64,000 nt of DNA from Streptomyces sp. SAI-135 (GCF_029893805.1 NZ_JARXYP010000002.1:1240001-1304000); one strand, 5' to 3'; positions 51,160-62,371 are shown, counted from the stretch's first letter. Made by a program: numbers and translations. The notes: a model not told the origin generated them from the sequence alone.

Positions 51160-52226
51160 GACTCGGCGTCATCTCCCGCGCCTACCTGGACACGCTCGTG
51201 GGCCGCTCCGCCGTGCGCGTCACGGCCGTCGCCGACCTGGACGCGTCCCGGTCGGCCGCCGTCGCCGCCGAACTGCCGGGCGTCCGGGCGCTGTCCGTCG
51301 AGGACCTGCTGAGCAGCCCGGACGTCGACACGGTACTGAATCTCACCATTCCCGCGGCGCACGCCGAGATCGCCCACGGTGCCATCGGCCACGGCAAGCA
51401 CGTCTACGGCGAGAAGCCGCTGGCGGCCGAACTCACCGACGCCCGCACCGTCCTGGAGGCCGCGGCGAAGGCGGGGGTCGGGGTGGGATGCGCGCCGGAC
51501 ACGGTCCTCGGCACCGGCGTGCAGACGGCACGGGCGGCGGTGGACGCCGGGGCCGTGGGCCGCCCGCTGTTCGCCTCGGCCGTCATGGTCACCCCGGGCC
51601 ACGAACGGTGGCATCCCCAGCCGGACTTCTACTACCGGCCCGGTGGCGGCCCCCTCCTGGACATGGGGCCGTACTACCTGACCTCCCTGGTGCATCTGCT
51701 GGGCCCGGTGCGTGCCGTGATCGGGGCGTCCAGCCGGCTCCGCCCCGAGCGGGTCATCGGTTCCGGCCCGCGCGCGGGCGAACGGATCCCGGTCGAGGTG
51801 GACAGCCATGTCTCCGGGGTCCTCGAACACGAGGGCGGGGCGCTGACGACGCTCACGACGAGCTTCGACGGTGTCGCCACCACGGCCGCACCGATCGAGG
51901 TCCACGGCGAGAGCGGCACCCTCTCGGTCCCGGACCCCAACATCTTCGACGGCGAGGTACGGCTGCTGGAGCTCGGTGGCGACCAGTGGCGCACGCTCCC
52001 GCCCTCGGCCGGATACGTCGGCGCCGGCCGGGGCGTCGGGCTGCTCGACTTCGTCGCCGCCGACGGAGAGCGAGCACCGCGCGCGAGCGGTGAACTCGCC
52101 CTGCACGTACTGGAGACGATGACCGCCCTGTTGCGTTCCGCTGCCGAGGGGCGGCGGATCGAGCTGTCCACGTCGGTCGCGAGGCCGGTTCCGGTGCCGT
52201 TGACGTCCGCGGAGGAGTGGCGCTGA
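51129..52226 (+). CDS. Gfo/Idh/MocA oxidoreductase paired with ThuA (ThuB-like)
   Basis: 365 residues from a GTG at 51129 with GAGAGGGG upstream; the frame is open far upstream, but only as shadow of the ThuA gene. Rossmann start: RIGVVGLGVISRAYLD. Dehydrogenase motif: HVYGEKPLAAE with the catalytic Lys. Middle segment: DFYYRPGGGPLLDMGPYYLTSL. It probably oxidises a sugar or glycoside at C3 with NAD(P). The 31-base overlap with ThuA implies coupled translation and a joint role. Its stop codon directly abuts the stop of the convergent ligase gene. Confidence 0.9.
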   Translation: MGDAHRIGVVGLGVISRAYLDTLVGRSAVRVTAVADLDASRSAAVAAELPGVRALSVEDLLSSPDVDTVLNLTIPAAHAEIAHGAIGHGKHVYGEKPLAAELTDARTVLEAAAKAGVGVGCAPDTVLGTGVQTARAAVDAGAVGRPLFASAVMVTPGHERWHPQPDFYYRPGGGPLLDMGPYYLTSLVHLLGPVRAVIGASSRLRPERVIGSGPRAGERIPVEVDSHVSGVLEHEGGALTTLTTSFDGVATTAAPIEVHGESGTLSVPDPNIFDGEVRLLELGGDQWRTLPPSAGYVGAGRGVGLLDFVAADGERAPRASGELALHVLETMTALLRSAAEGRRIELSTSVARPVPVPLTSAEEWR

Positions 52227-53705
<1,479 letters not shown>

Positions 53706-53794
53706 CGGGCCCTCCCGAGTCCCCTCGGCGGATACCTCTCCCGTCCCAGAGTCCCACCTCCGAAGCTCCCCGGACAGTCGGCGCTCAGCACGGG

Positions 53795-53843
53795 GCTGTG
53801 TGCGACGCGCCGCTCACACAACGTGCGCCCCGACGCACACAGC
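53795..53843. terminator. Inverted repeat after the amidohydrolase gene
   Basis: GCTGTGTGCG (53795-53804) and CGCACACAGC (53834-53843) form a 10-bp perfect stem with a 29-base loop, between the amidohydrolase stop and the ligase start on the same strand. It could be a terminator or an operator. Confidence 0.4.
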
Positions 53844-53915
53844 GGGGAGACCGGCGGGCTCGGCACGTACGGGAGGTGTCGTGGCTCCGGAAACGACGCA
53901 TACCGCGCGCATCCC

Positions 53916-56900
53916 TCACTGCACGCTGCCCGGATCGCAGCACCCCTCACGCCGCAGCTCCCGGCTCACCCGGAGCCACCGCTCGTCGGAGGCCGATCCC
54001 GAGGAGGACCCGGTGGGCCGCGCGGATTCGAAGGCGGCCACGAGGTCCGCCTGCTCGAAGAGCACACCTCCGCGCAGCACCGCCACCGTGCGGATCAGGG
54101 TGTCGAAGTCGGTGAAGGGATCACCGTCCACGACCGTGAGATCGGCGAGCTTGCCCTCCTCCAAAGTGCCGAGGTCCGTGTCCGCGCCGAACACGCGGGC
54201 GGGCAGCAGGGTGGCGGTACGCAGGGTCTCGGCCGGGGGGAGTCCGCCGCGGTGCAGTGCCCGCAGGGCGAGGTGCAGATGCAGTCCGACCGGCACGAGC
54301 GGCTGGTCGGTGCCGAGCGCGACCAGACCGCCGTTTGCCAGGATCTGCCGGTAGACGTTCAACTCCCGCTCAAGTGTGTTGAGTTGTGCGGCGGTGGGTG
54401 ACTGCCCCGCCTGCTGGCGGACCAGGGCCGTGTCCCACGGCGGCATCAGTGTGGTCACCCGGCGGTCCTCGGCGAGCGCGGGGTCGGCGCCCAGCAGGGC
54501 GAGCGCGGTGAACGGGGTGGCGATCAGGTGGAAGCCCGCCTCGGTGTAGATCTCCTGAACGTCCTGGTAGGCGCGGCCCGTCGCGGAGGTCGCGTGCCCG
54601 AACTCCAGTCGCTGGGTGGCCTGCAGATGGGTCGTCAGGTCCTGCCCGAGCTGTACGCCCGGTGTGCAGAGGTGGCTGCCGCTGCGCACCCCGAGCCTCT
54701 CGTGCGCGAAGTCGGCGGCCTCCTTCATCACCCAGCCCGGGGCGCGGACGTACGTCTTCACGAAGTCCCAGTCCAGCGCCGCCCCGCGGGCCAGCGAGCG
54801 CCGCAGTCCCTCGGGGGTGCGGTGGGCGCGGCCCATGCTGTAGGCGACACGGGCCCCGTCGAGCAGCTCGCCGGTGGCCAGCAGCCGCGGTCCGGCGAGG
54901 GCCCCCGCGGCGACCGCCTCGCGGATGCGGGCCTGCTCGTAGGCGAAGCCGCCCAGGGAGACGGCGGTGGTGATGCCGTAGGCGAGTTGCAGCGCGGTCT
55001 GCCGTCCGCCGTAGGTGCTCTGCCAGGGGTGGGTGTGCGCGTCCCACAGTCCCGGCAGGACGGTGCGCTCGCTCGCGTCGACCCGGTGAACCGACGGCCG
55101 TCCGGCGCGGTGCGGGGAGACCTCCGCGATCCGTCCGTCACGGATCAGGAGGTCGACGTCCTCGCGGACGTCCGGTCCGGTGCCGTCCCAGAACCGGCCG
55201 GCGTGCACCAGGGTGTCGGCGGGGCGGGGCCGCCGGTAGTCCAACGGCACCTTGACGGTACGGGCCCTGCCGCCGCGCACGTCGAACAGGCGCAGGGTGC
55301 CCGCGGAGAGGTACAGCAGGGTGCGGGCGTCGGCGGACCAGGAGGGGTGGTCGGCGGGCTCGGTGGTGAGGCGCCGTGGTTCCCCGTCGGGGGTTCCGTC
55401 CGGGCGGACCGGCAGCAGCCACAGCGCGGACTCGGCGATGACGGCCATCCAGCGGCCGTCCGGCGACCAGACGGGGCCCGAGTCGTACCGGTCGGACAGC
55501 GAGGTGTGCGGGGCGAGGGCGTGCAGGGTGGCGGTGCCGGTGGCGGTGTCGACGACCCGGATGAGGTTGTAGCCCTCCCGGAAGCGCTGGTTGAGCCGGT
55601 TGCGATCGCACAGGGCGAGGTGGCGCCCGTCGGGGGACCAGCTGGGACGGCCGGGCAGACCGCCCGCGCCGAGCGGGGCGACGAGGGTGCGTTCGCCGCC
55701 GTCGGACAGGTCGCGCACGACGAGGTTGCCGGACATGTCCAGGCAGGCCAGCCTGGTCCCGTCGGGCGAGAGAGCGGGGAAGACCCGGCCGCCGGAAGCG
55801 AGGACGGTCTCCTCTCCGGAGTGGAGGTCGCGGCGCCGTACGGCGAACAGCCCGTCGCGGTCGTCCGCGTAGAGCAGACCGGTGCCGTCGGGTGTCCAGG
55901 CCGGCCCCGACACATAGCGCGTCGGCGGCACGTGGAGGATCTTCCGGGGACCGCGTCCGCCCGACGTCCCGGCCGTCCACAGGGAGTTGAGTGCGGCGAA
56001 GGCGACACTGCGGCCGTCGGGCGAGAGCGCGGGCAGGTGCAGGGAGCGCACCCGCCGGATTCCGGTGCCCTCGAAGTCGTACGCCTTGCCGGGGTAGCGG
56101 GGCCGCCGTACCGGCATCGCGGCCGTGAACGGGATCTCCTCCCCCGCCGCGGGCGCTGCCGGGTCCAGGAGGCGGAAGTGGCCGTCCACCGCGAGCAGGA
56201 GCCGCTCGCCCGCGGTCCAGCGCGGCGGGGCGGGCAGGACGTCGCCGTCGACGGTGACCGGCGTGCCGTCCACGACGAGGGTGCAGGAGGCGGTGGGCGC
56301 GGGCGTGGTGCGCAGATACGCGAGGCGGCCGCGCGGTGAGACGGCCGGAGTCATGAGCTGGGCGCCGGAGTCGTCGGTGTGCTCGACGGTGACCGGTCCC
56401 GAGCCGTCGGCGGCGACGGAGGCCACCGTGTCGGCGCGCAGGGTGCCCGTGGCGGTGACGGCCGCGCGCACGAACAGGACGCGTTCACCGTCCGCCGACC
56501 AGGTGGGGTCGAAGTCCTCCCAGGCACCGCCCTGTGCCGGGCCCTGCTGTCCGGGGTGTCCGGTGAGCCGGGTCAGCGCTCCGGAGCGCACGTCGACGAC
56601 CCAGACGCGGTACGGGCTGCCGGTCACGGTGTCGCCGCCGCGCTCGGAGGCGAACGCGATCCGGGTGCCGTCCGGCGACCAGGCGGGCCCGCGGTCGTCC
56701 CAGGGACCGTCGGTGAGCTGCCGTACCTCACCGCCGTCGGGCCGCAGTGTCCACAGGTGGAAGCCGCCGCCGCGGTAGGCGCACACGACGAGGCGGTTGC
56801 CGTCGGGCGAGAACTGCGGGCGGGCGGGTTCGAGGCCGGGCGGGGTGAGCGCGACGGCCCGGCCGCCGGTGCGCGGGATCGACCAGAGGACGTTCTGCAC

Positions 56901-57110
56901 CTCGGCGATCAGCCGGTCGCCGGCCGGGGAGAGCGTCGCGGAACCGCCGGTGGCGGCGGTCAGGGTGAGGGTGGCCGTACGCGAGGGTGCGGCCGCGGCG
57001 GGTGCGCCGGTGGCCGCGACGGCGGTGGCGGTGACACCGGCGGCCTGGAGGAATCTGCGGCGGGAGAGGGGACCGGGCCGGGAAGTGCCGGATGTGCCGT
57101 GGACGTCCAA
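53916..57110 (-). CDS. Secreted TolB-type propeller fused to amidohydrolase
   Basis: 1064 residues. A Tat signal is at the N-terminus (SRRRFLQAAG, then hydrophobic residues to about 43). Residues about 50-620 hold TolB/WD40-like propeller units, each with a form of SPDGxRL/WSPDG (PQFSPDGNRLVVCAY, PAWSPDGTRIAFAS, PSWSPDGRHLALCD). From about 640 an amidohydrolase barrel follows with LPGLWDAHTHPW (metal-binding HxH near 691), ALGTDQPLVPVG and the closing GTLEEGKLADLTVVDGDPF. It would cleave an amide or lactam outside the cell after folding in the cytoplasm. The propeller may gate access, as in prolyl peptidases. It is a single gene. Confidence 0.9.
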   Translation of the reverse strand: MDVHGTSGTSRPGPLSRRRFLQAAGVTATAVAATGAPAAAAPSRTATLTLTAATGGSATLSPAGDRLIAEVQNVLWSIPRTGGRAVALTPPGLEPARPQFSPDGNRLVVCAYRGGGFHLWTLRPDGGEVRQLTDGPWDDRGPAWSPDGTRIAFASERGGDTVTGSPYRVWVVDVRSGALTRLTGHPGQQGPAQGGAWEDFDPTWSADGERVLFVRAAVTATGTLRADTVASVAADGSGPVTVEHTDDSGAQLMTPAVSPRGRLAYLRTTPAPTASCTLVVDGTPVTVDGDVLPAPPRWTAGERLLLAVDGHFRLLDPAAPAAGEEIPFTAAMPVRRPRYPGKAYDFEGTGIRRVRSLHLPALSPDGRSVAFAALNSLWTAGTSGGRGPRKILHVPPTRYVSGPAWTPDGTGLLYADDRDGLFAVRRRDLHSGEETVLASGGRVFPALSPDGTRLACLDMSGNLVVRDLSDGGERTLVAPLGAGGLPGRPSWSPDGRHLALCDRNRLNQRFREGYNLIRVVDTATGTATLHALAPHTSLSDRYDSGPVWSPDGRWMAVIAESALWLLPVRPDGTPDGEPRRLTTEPADHPSWSADARTLLYLSAGTLRLFDVRGGRARTVKVPLDYRRPRPADTLVHAGRFWDGTGPDVREDVDLLIRDGRIAEVSPHRAGRPSVHRVDASERTVLPGLWDAHTHPWQSTYGGRQTALQLAYGITTAVSLGGFAYEQARIREAVAAGALAGPRLLATGELLDGARVAYSMGRAHRTPEGLRRSLARGAALDWDFVKTYVRAPGWVMKEAADFAHERLGVRSGSHLCTPGVQLGQDLTTHLQATQRLEFGHATSATGRAYQDVQEIYTEAGFHLIATPFTALALLGADPALAEDRRVTTLMPPWDTALVRQQAGQSPTAAQLNTLERELNVYRQILANGGLVALGTDQPLVPVGLHLHLALRALHRGGLPPAETLRTATLLPARVFGADTDLGTLEEGKLADLTVVDGDPFTDFDTLIRTVAVLRGGVLFEQADLVAAFESARPTGSSSGSASDERWLRVSRELRREGCCDPGSVQ

Positions 57111-57234
57111 GGGAGCCTCCAGTGCGCGCGGGTGAGGTGCCGGACGACAGGGGCCCTTCCCCTCAGGGGCGCTCCCTGCGCCCGGAGGCCGTGTCCGGGA
57201 GCGGTTTTCCGCCCCCGGACATCAACTCCTCAGC

Positions 57235-57834
57235 TCACAGGCCGTCACGCACCATGGCCTCGACGATCCGCACGTGGCGGTCGGCCGCCGTACTGGAGAA
57301 CTCGTTCTCGTAGTTGAGGCCGTACGGCCAGAAGTGGCCGCCGCCGGTGGACAACTTGGCCGAGGAACCGTCGTACTGCCGTACGAGGGCGGTCGCCTGA
57401 GCGCCCGTCCAGGTGCCGCTGCCGCCGAGCGAGGACCAGCCCCGACTCGTGCCCACGCCGATCGTGTGGGCGATCTCGTGCAGAGCGGTCCGCTCGGTCA
57501 TGTAGGCGCGGTCGCTGCCGAAGCGGATGGTCCCGTTGATGTTGCCGTCGGCGGTGGGCACACTCGTGTCGTAGCGGACGGTGATGGACTTCCCCAGGTC
57601 GCTGAGGTTGTTGTAGCGGGCCACCGCGGCGTTCATGGCCGAGGTGATCCGGGTGTACGCCGACTGCTGGTCCGCGGTGGGGTTGCCCGCCCGCTCCAGG
57701 GTCCAGGTGATGGTGGCCGCCGCGACCTGTCCGTGGGGCGGGGGCGCGGCGGCCGGGGCGGCCTGGGCTGTGCCGGGGCCCGTCAGGAGGGCGGCGGCGA
57801 GCGCGGCGGTGAGCGCGGCCTTTCGTGGGTTCAT
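57235..57834 (-). CDS. Small secreted HExxH metalloprotease-like protein
   Basis: 199 residues from the ATG at 57834; the open frame extends to 57945, but the signal peptide (NPRKAALTAALAAALLTGP, to about residue 26) sets this start. The zinc motif is LHEIAHTIGVG (His119, Glu120, His123) and GGGHFWPYGLNYEN near the C-terminus is likely part of the substrate site. The size and the single domain fit short secreted actinobacterial zinc hydrolases. Substrate unknown. A perfect GGAAAGCGCTTTCC lies 56 bases upstream, implying LacI-type carbohydrate control. Confidence 0.78.
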   Translation of the reverse strand: MNPRKAALTAALAAALLTGPGTAQAAPAAAPPPHGQVAAATITWTLERAGNPTADQQSAYTRITSAMNAAVARYNNLSDLGKSITVRYDTSVPTADGNINGTIRFGSDRAYMTERTALHEIAHTIGVGTSRGWSSLGGSGTWTGAQATALVRQYDGSSAKLSTGGGHFWPYGLNYENEFSSTAADRHVRIVEAMVRDGL

Positions 57835-57889
57835 GTGGGGGTCCTCAGGTGGGGGTGGATCCCGTGGGGGGAAAGTCGAGGCATGAACT

Positions 57890-57903
57890 GGAAAGCGCTT
57901 TCC
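57890..57903 (-). promoter_or_regulatory. LacI-type operator upstream of the HExxH protease gene
   Basis: GGAAAGCGCTTTCC is a perfect 14-bp palindrome, 56 bases before the start. It has the same AAAGCGCTT core as the site at 1061-1080. Confidence 0.65.
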
Positions 57904-57984
57904 GGAGTGTTCCCGGATGCTAATGAGGTGTCTTGCCCATGTCAACGACCTGGGCGCCGGCTGACGCCCTCCGGCGCCGCCGGA

Positions 57985-59313
57985 TCAGCGCACGAGACAG
58001 GGGCGTTTCGCGTCGAAGACCCAGTCCTTGACGAGGTACCGCATCCCGACCGCGTCGTCCCGCCCCGACGAGGCGACCTTCTCGTGCAGCTCCTGTGCCG
58101 CGAGGAGCCGGTCCCTGTCCAGGCGGACCCCGAGGCCGGGCGCGTCCGGGACGGCGACCTCGCCGCCGGTGATGCGTGGCGGTTCGACGGTGAGCCGCTC
58201 CCTTCCCTCCTGCCAGATCCAGTGGGTGTCGAGGGCGTTGTACTCGCCCGGGGCGGCGGCACCGCAGTGCGTCATCATCGCCAACGAGATGTCGAAGTGG
58301 TTGTTGGAGTGGCAGCCCCAGGTCAGGCCCATGGCGTGGCACAACTGGGCGACCCGGACCGAGCCCTGCATGGTCCAGAAGTGCGGGTCGGCGAGCGGGA
58401 TCGACACCGACTGCAGGGCGAGGGCGTGGGTCAACTGCCGCCAGTCCGTGGCGATCATGTTGGTCGCGGTGGGCAGCCCGGTGGCCCGGCGGAACTCGGC
58501 GAGGATCTCCCGCCCGGAGTAACCCCCCTCCGCACCGCAGGGATCCTCGGCGTAGGCGAGCGTGCCGACGAGCGGACGGCACAGTTCGACCGCCTCGCGC
58601 AGGGACCAGGCGCCGTTCGGATCGAGGGTGATACGCGCCTCGGGGAACCGCTCCTTGAGCGCGCGTACGGCCTTCACCTCCTCGCTGCCGGGCAGGACAC
58701 CGCCCTTGAGCTTGAAGTCGCGGAAGCCGTAGTGGTCGTAGGTGGCCTCGGCCTGGCGGACGATCGCCTCGGGGGTCAGCGCCTCCTCGCGCCGGAGGCG
58801 GTACCACTCGACGTCCGCGTCGGGCTCGCGGACGTAGTCGAGGTCGGTGCGGTCCGGGTCGCCGACGTAGAAGAGATAGCCCAGGACCCTTACGGCAGCG
58901 CGCTGTTGGCCGTCGCCGAGCAGGGCGGCGACCGGGACGTCGAGGTGCTGGCCGAGCAGGTCGAGAAGCGCCGACTCGACGGCGGTGACCGCGTGCACGG
59001 TCGTCCGCAGATCGAAGGTCTGAGCACCCCGGCCACCCGAGTCGCGGTCGGCGAAGGTGTCGTGGATCGTGTGCAGGACGCGCTTGTAGTCGCCCACGCG
59101 GGCGCCGACGACGAGGGCCTCGGCCTCACGCAGGGTCTGGGTGATGCGGTCACCGCCCGGCACCTCACCGAGGCCGGTGCGTCCCTCGGAGTCCTCCAGT
59201 ACGACGACGTTCCGGGTGAAGTAAGGGGCGTGGGCGCCGGAGAGGTTGAGGAGCATGGAGTCCCGGCCGGCCACCGGGTGGACGGAGAACTTCGTGACGA
59301 CGGGCTGGCTCAT
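57985..59313 (-). CDS. gudD: Glucarate dehydratase
   Basis: 442 residues of the enolase superfamily. The catalytic KxK is FKLKGG (Lys201, Lys203); metal ligands are Asp231 in LDPNGAW, Glu256 in AEDPCG and Asn285 in ATNMIATDW; the general base lies in GCHSNNHFD (His335/His339). This matches GudD, which removes water from D-glucarate (and L-idarate) to give 5-keto-4-deoxyglucarate in the cytosol. It lies 36 bases behind a GntP-type permease gene on the same strand, so uptake and first step form one operon. The next pathway enzymes are not in the window. Confidence 0.93.
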   Translation of the reverse strand: MSQPVVTKFSVHPVAGRDSMLLNLSGAHAPYFTRNVVVLEDSEGRTGLGEVPGGDRITQTLREAEALVVGARVGDYKRVLHTIHDTFADRDSGGRGAQTFDLRTTVHAVTAVESALLDLLGQHLDVPVAALLGDGQQRAAVRVLGYLFYVGDPDRTDLDYVREPDADVEWYRLRREEALTPEAIVRQAEATYDHYGFRDFKLKGGVLPGSEEVKAVRALKERFPEARITLDPNGAWSLREAVELCRPLVGTLAYAEDPCGAEGGYSGREILAEFRRATGLPTATNMIATDWRQLTHALALQSVSIPLADPHFWTMQGSVRVAQLCHAMGLTWGCHSNNHFDISLAMMTHCGAAAPGEYNALDTHWIWQEGRERLTVEPPRITGGEVAVPDAPGLGVRLDRDRLLAAQELHEKVASSGRDDAVGMRYLVKDWVFDAKRPCLVR

Positions 59314-59349
59314 TGCGGGCGGTGTCCTTCCGATGGGTCGGGGGGGAGG

Positions 59350-60687
59350 TCAGACCTTGAGGGCGTCCAGCACCTGTTCCAGGACCAGTACGCCGCCCAG
59401 GCCCAGGATCGCGAGGACCGTCGTGTAGGTGGTGCGTGCCTTGATCGCGTCGATGACGGACAGGTTGAAGTACTCCTTGAACATCCAGAATCCGGGGTCG
59501 TTGACGTGCGAGAAGGCGATCGACCCGCAGGAGACGGCGAGCACCATGACCTCGGCGTGGACCCCGCCGCCCGCAAGCAGCGGCAGCGCCACCCCGGAGG
59601 CGGTGACGACGGCGACGGTCGCCGAGCCGAGGGCGATCCGGAGAATGGCCGCGATCAGCCAGGCCAGGATGATCGGGGAGATGGACCAGCCGTCGGTCGC
59701 GTCCTTGATGTAGTCGGATATCCCGCCCTCGACGAGGACGTTCTTGAAGGCGCCGCCCGCCCCGATGACCAGCAGGATCATCGCCATCGCCTGGGCCGCC
59801 TCCCTGCACGAGGTGCTGACCTCCGCGAGGCTGCGCCCCATCCGCGGTCCGAACACCCACACGGCGACGAGCAGGGTGAGCAGCAGGGCGATGGGCGCTG
59901 AGCCGATGAACGCGACGAAGTGCAGTGCGCCGCTGTCCCCCGAGGTGACCAGATCGGTCACCGCGGCACCGGCGATCAGCACGACGGGCAGCAGGGCCAC
60001 CGCCAGCGACCAGCCCATGCCGGGCATCTCCTCCTCCTCGAAGACCCGCTCGCTGACCAGTCCCTTGGGGATCTCGGGGTTCATCCGCCGGACGAACGGC
60101 AGGCGCGGCCACAGCAACGCGATGAACGCGCCGACCGGGACGGCGACGAACAGGCCGTAGAACAGGGTGAGTCCGACGGAGGCGTGGAAGGTGGCCGCGA
60201 CGGCCGTGGGGCCCGGGTGGGGCGGCAGGAAGCTGTGCATGGTGGACAGCGCGATCGACATCGGCAGCCCGACCCAGAGCAGGTTGGCCCGGGTGACGCG
60301 GACGAGGGTGAAGGCGACCGGCACGATGATGACGAAGGCGACCTCGTAGAACATCGTCACGCCGATGAGCATCGCGGACAGCACCATGGCGACCTGCACC
60401 CAGCGCGGGCCGCACACGTCGAGGAGTCGGCCGGCGATCCGCTGGGCGGCGCCGGAGTCCCCCATCACGCGGCCGACCATGGCGCCGAGCCCGATGGTGA
60501 GCATCGTGTCGCCGATCTGGTCCCCGATCCCCTCGGAAAGGACGTCCGGGATGTCCTCGAGGCCGATGCCTCTCACGAGGGCGACTCCCACGGCGACCAG
60601 CAGGAGGGCGGCGAAGCCGTTCAGTTTCAGCTTCGTCATCAGAAAGAGCAGGACGAGAACGCTGATCCCGACCACGACGAGCGGCAT
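59350..60687 (-). CDS. GntP-family sugar-acid permease
   Basis: 445 residues with about 12-14 hydrophobic segments. It begins MPLVVVGISVLVLLFLMTKLKLNGFAALLLV (in parts), has GLGAMVGRVMGDSGAAQRIA and FLPPHPGPTAVAATFHA (the GntP signature), and ends LGLGGVLVLEQVLDAL. It is a gluconate:H+ symporter relative; with the glucarate dehydratase gene directly downstream, glucarate or another aldarate is the likely substrate. The promoter should lie in 60688-60830, which holds a possible GntR-type site. Confidence 0.9.
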   Translation of the reverse strand: MPLVVVGISVLVLLFLMTKLKLNGFAALLLVAVGVALVRGIGLEDIPDVLSEGIGDQIGDTMLTIGLGAMVGRVMGDSGAAQRIAGRLLDVCGPRWVQVAMVLSAMLIGVTMFYEVAFVIIVPVAFTLVRVTRANLLWVGLPMSIALSTMHSFLPPHPGPTAVAATFHASVGLTLFYGLFVAVPVGAFIALLWPRLPFVRRMNPEIPKGLVSERVFEEEEMPGMGWSLAVALLPVVLIAGAAVTDLVTSGDSGALHFVAFIGSAPIALLLTLLVAVWVFGPRMGRSLAEVSTSCREAAQAMAMILLVIGAGGAFKNVLVEGGISDYIKDATDGWSISPIILAWLIAAILRIALGSATVAVVTASGVALPLLAGGGVHAEVMVLAVSCGSIAFSHVNDPGFWMFKEYFNLSVIDAIKARTTYTTVLAILGLGGVLVLEQVLDALKV

Positions 60688-60769
60688 GTGTCAGTTCTCC
60701 CTTGAACCGGCAGGGCGATGAGGAGAGTTCACCGGGCCACCCGTGGGGAGTCATTCCGCTGAACAGGAT

Positions 60770-60800
60770 CCTCATACAAAAACATCGTCTACATATGAGG
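60770..60800 (-). promoter_or_regulatory. Possible GntR-type operator before the permease-gudD operon
   Basis: CCTCATA (60770-60776) and TATGAGG (60794-60800) form an inverted repeat. The interval holds TCGTCTACAT, close to the TNGTNTACNA consensus of FCD-type GntR repressors. It is AT-rich compared with the surroundings. No GntR gene is adjacent. Confidence 0.45.
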
Positions 60801-60814
60801 ACGGAGGTTAGATG

Positions 60815-61272
60815 TCTGGATCAGTGCCGGTCAATGGGTCTGCGCGAACAGCCTGCTCACCGCCACGGGCCATGCGACGGGGACCTGCGCGTCCGCGCGG
60901 TACGTCATGGCCCGACGGGGTTGCGGACGCGCCCGGCGAGACCGTCCACCTTCTGCAGCGGGCGTCGTCCACCTGGTGGGCCGCGGGGTGCCCGCGCACG
61001 CCGGGGCGGCTGGGGCAGGAGCTGCTCGCCGGGCGCCTCTACGACGGCGAAGCAGACAGCCGAGCTCAGACGAGCCCAGCCCGGCCGTCGACCGTCGTCC
61101 AGGACGACACGGCCGAACCCGCCGTGGACCAGCCCTGCCTTCAGGGCGACTCGGCCCGGACGCCCTGTGACTCCGCAACAGGCCGCGTGAGGCAGGGGCC
61201 CCGGTGCACGGCAAGCCGGTCGGACGGTCCCCCGCGCCATCCGACCGGCCGTCTGCGGTACCCGCGGAGACG
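60815..61272. other. Gene-poor stretch, possible gene remnant
   Basis: Several frames are open, but none has a convincing ribosome site or family pattern. On the minus strand, GGFGRVVLDDGRRPGWARL (about 61080-61140) faintly resembles an acetyltransferase core and may be a decayed gene. I do not call a CDS. Confidence 0.3.
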
Positions 61273-62190
61273 CTATCGGCCGGGAACCGTCGCGGTCTTG
61301 GAAGAATTTGCACTCACGGAGAGGGACACGGCACCCTCCACCCGGCGCGCGGCCACCATCTGACCGGGCGTGGTTCCGGCGATGGCTCGGAACTCGCGGT
61401 TGAGGTGCGCCTGGTCGTAGAAGCCGCAGGCCGTGGAGATCTCGGTCAGAGTCCCCGCCCCGCGACCGAGCAGCGCCACGGCATGGCGGAAGCGCAGAAC
61501 CCGGGCGGACGCCTTGGGCGTGAGCCCGATCTGCTGAGTGAACCGCCGGATCAAGTACCCCTGACTCCAGCCCACTTCGGCGGCGATACGGGCAATGGGG
61601 ATCACGCCCGCACTCCCGGAGAGCAGTTGCCAGGCATGTTCCACCTCGGGTGTGGGCTGCGGGCCGTACTCGAGCCGGGCCAGCAGCGCCGCGTCCAGCA
61701 GGTCGAACCTGGCGGCCCAGTCGGGCGTGGCCGCCATCCGGTCCACCAGCACCCCGGCCCCGGGACCCAGAATGTCCCGTATCTCGACGGCCAGGTTCGT
61801 CAGCTCACCCATCGGCACGCCGAAGAGCCGGTACGCGCCCAGGGGTGTGAACTCCACCCGGATCGCCTCCTGACCACCGGGATGCGTACAGATCGCGGGC
61901 CGGTCCTCCATCCCCACCACCAGCGACCCGATGCTCCCACTTCCCCCGTCCCGCACACCCAGCCGCCGCACCTGCGAGAAGGGCTCCGCGAGACTGATCA
62001 ACAGGGTGGCACGCCCGGTCGGCACCAGCCGGACCTCGTACGGCGTGGCCACCGCCTCCCAGTAGCCGACGTAGCTGCGTAAGTACGGCCGCAACCCCGG
62101 GTGCCAGGGTCTGGTCACCCGCCACATTCCACCGAGCCGCACGACCTCGACGGCACCGCTCGCCCCCACGTGCGTCCCTGTCCCCGCCAT
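61273..62190 (-). CDS. AraC-family transcriptional regulator
   Basis: About 305 residues if it starts at the ATG at 62190; ATG at 62127 or 62250 and GTG at 62274 are alternatives, and the frame runs open far beyond as antisense of the MFS gene. The N-terminal cupin-like part starts WRVTRPWHPGLRPYLRSYVG. The C-terminal double helix-turn-helix is IPIARIAAEVGWSQGYLIRRF and LTEISTACGFYDQAHLNREF, the AraC/XylS signature. It is divergent from an MFS transporter gene and may regulate it. The effector is unknown. Confidence 0.87.
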   Translation of the reverse strand: MAGTGTHVGASGAVEVVRLGGMWRVTRPWHPGLRPYLRSYVGYWEAVATPYEVRLVPTGRATLLISLAEPFSQVRRLGVRDGGSGSIGSLVVGMEDRPAICTHPGGQEAIRVEFTPLGAYRLFGVPMGELTNLAVEIRDILGPGAGVLVDRMAATPDWAARFDLLDAALLARLEYGPQPTPEVEHAWQLLSGSAGVIPIARIAAEVGWSQGYLIRRFTQQIGLTPKASARVLRFRHAVALLGRGAGTLTEISTACGFYDQAHLNREFRAIAGTTPGQMVAARRVEGAVSLSVSANSSKTATVPGR

Positions 62191-62371
62191 GCCGTCGCGT
62201 GCGCCGAGAACCACTTGGAGCGCTCCTTCCACCGCCGTGCCGTCCAGCATCCAACGCCACCGCGCCCGACCCACCGGTAATGAGGTGAAGTTGGCATGCA
62301 GACGCGTGCAGATCCGATGACGGCACCCCAAGGGTCCGGACCCGGCCCCTTCTTCGCTCACCCGAACACTC

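Noticed and set aside
54528..56339. 603-residue plus-strand frame inside the amidohydrolase gene
   Set aside because: Antisense shadow of a well-supported gene, with low-complexity composition.
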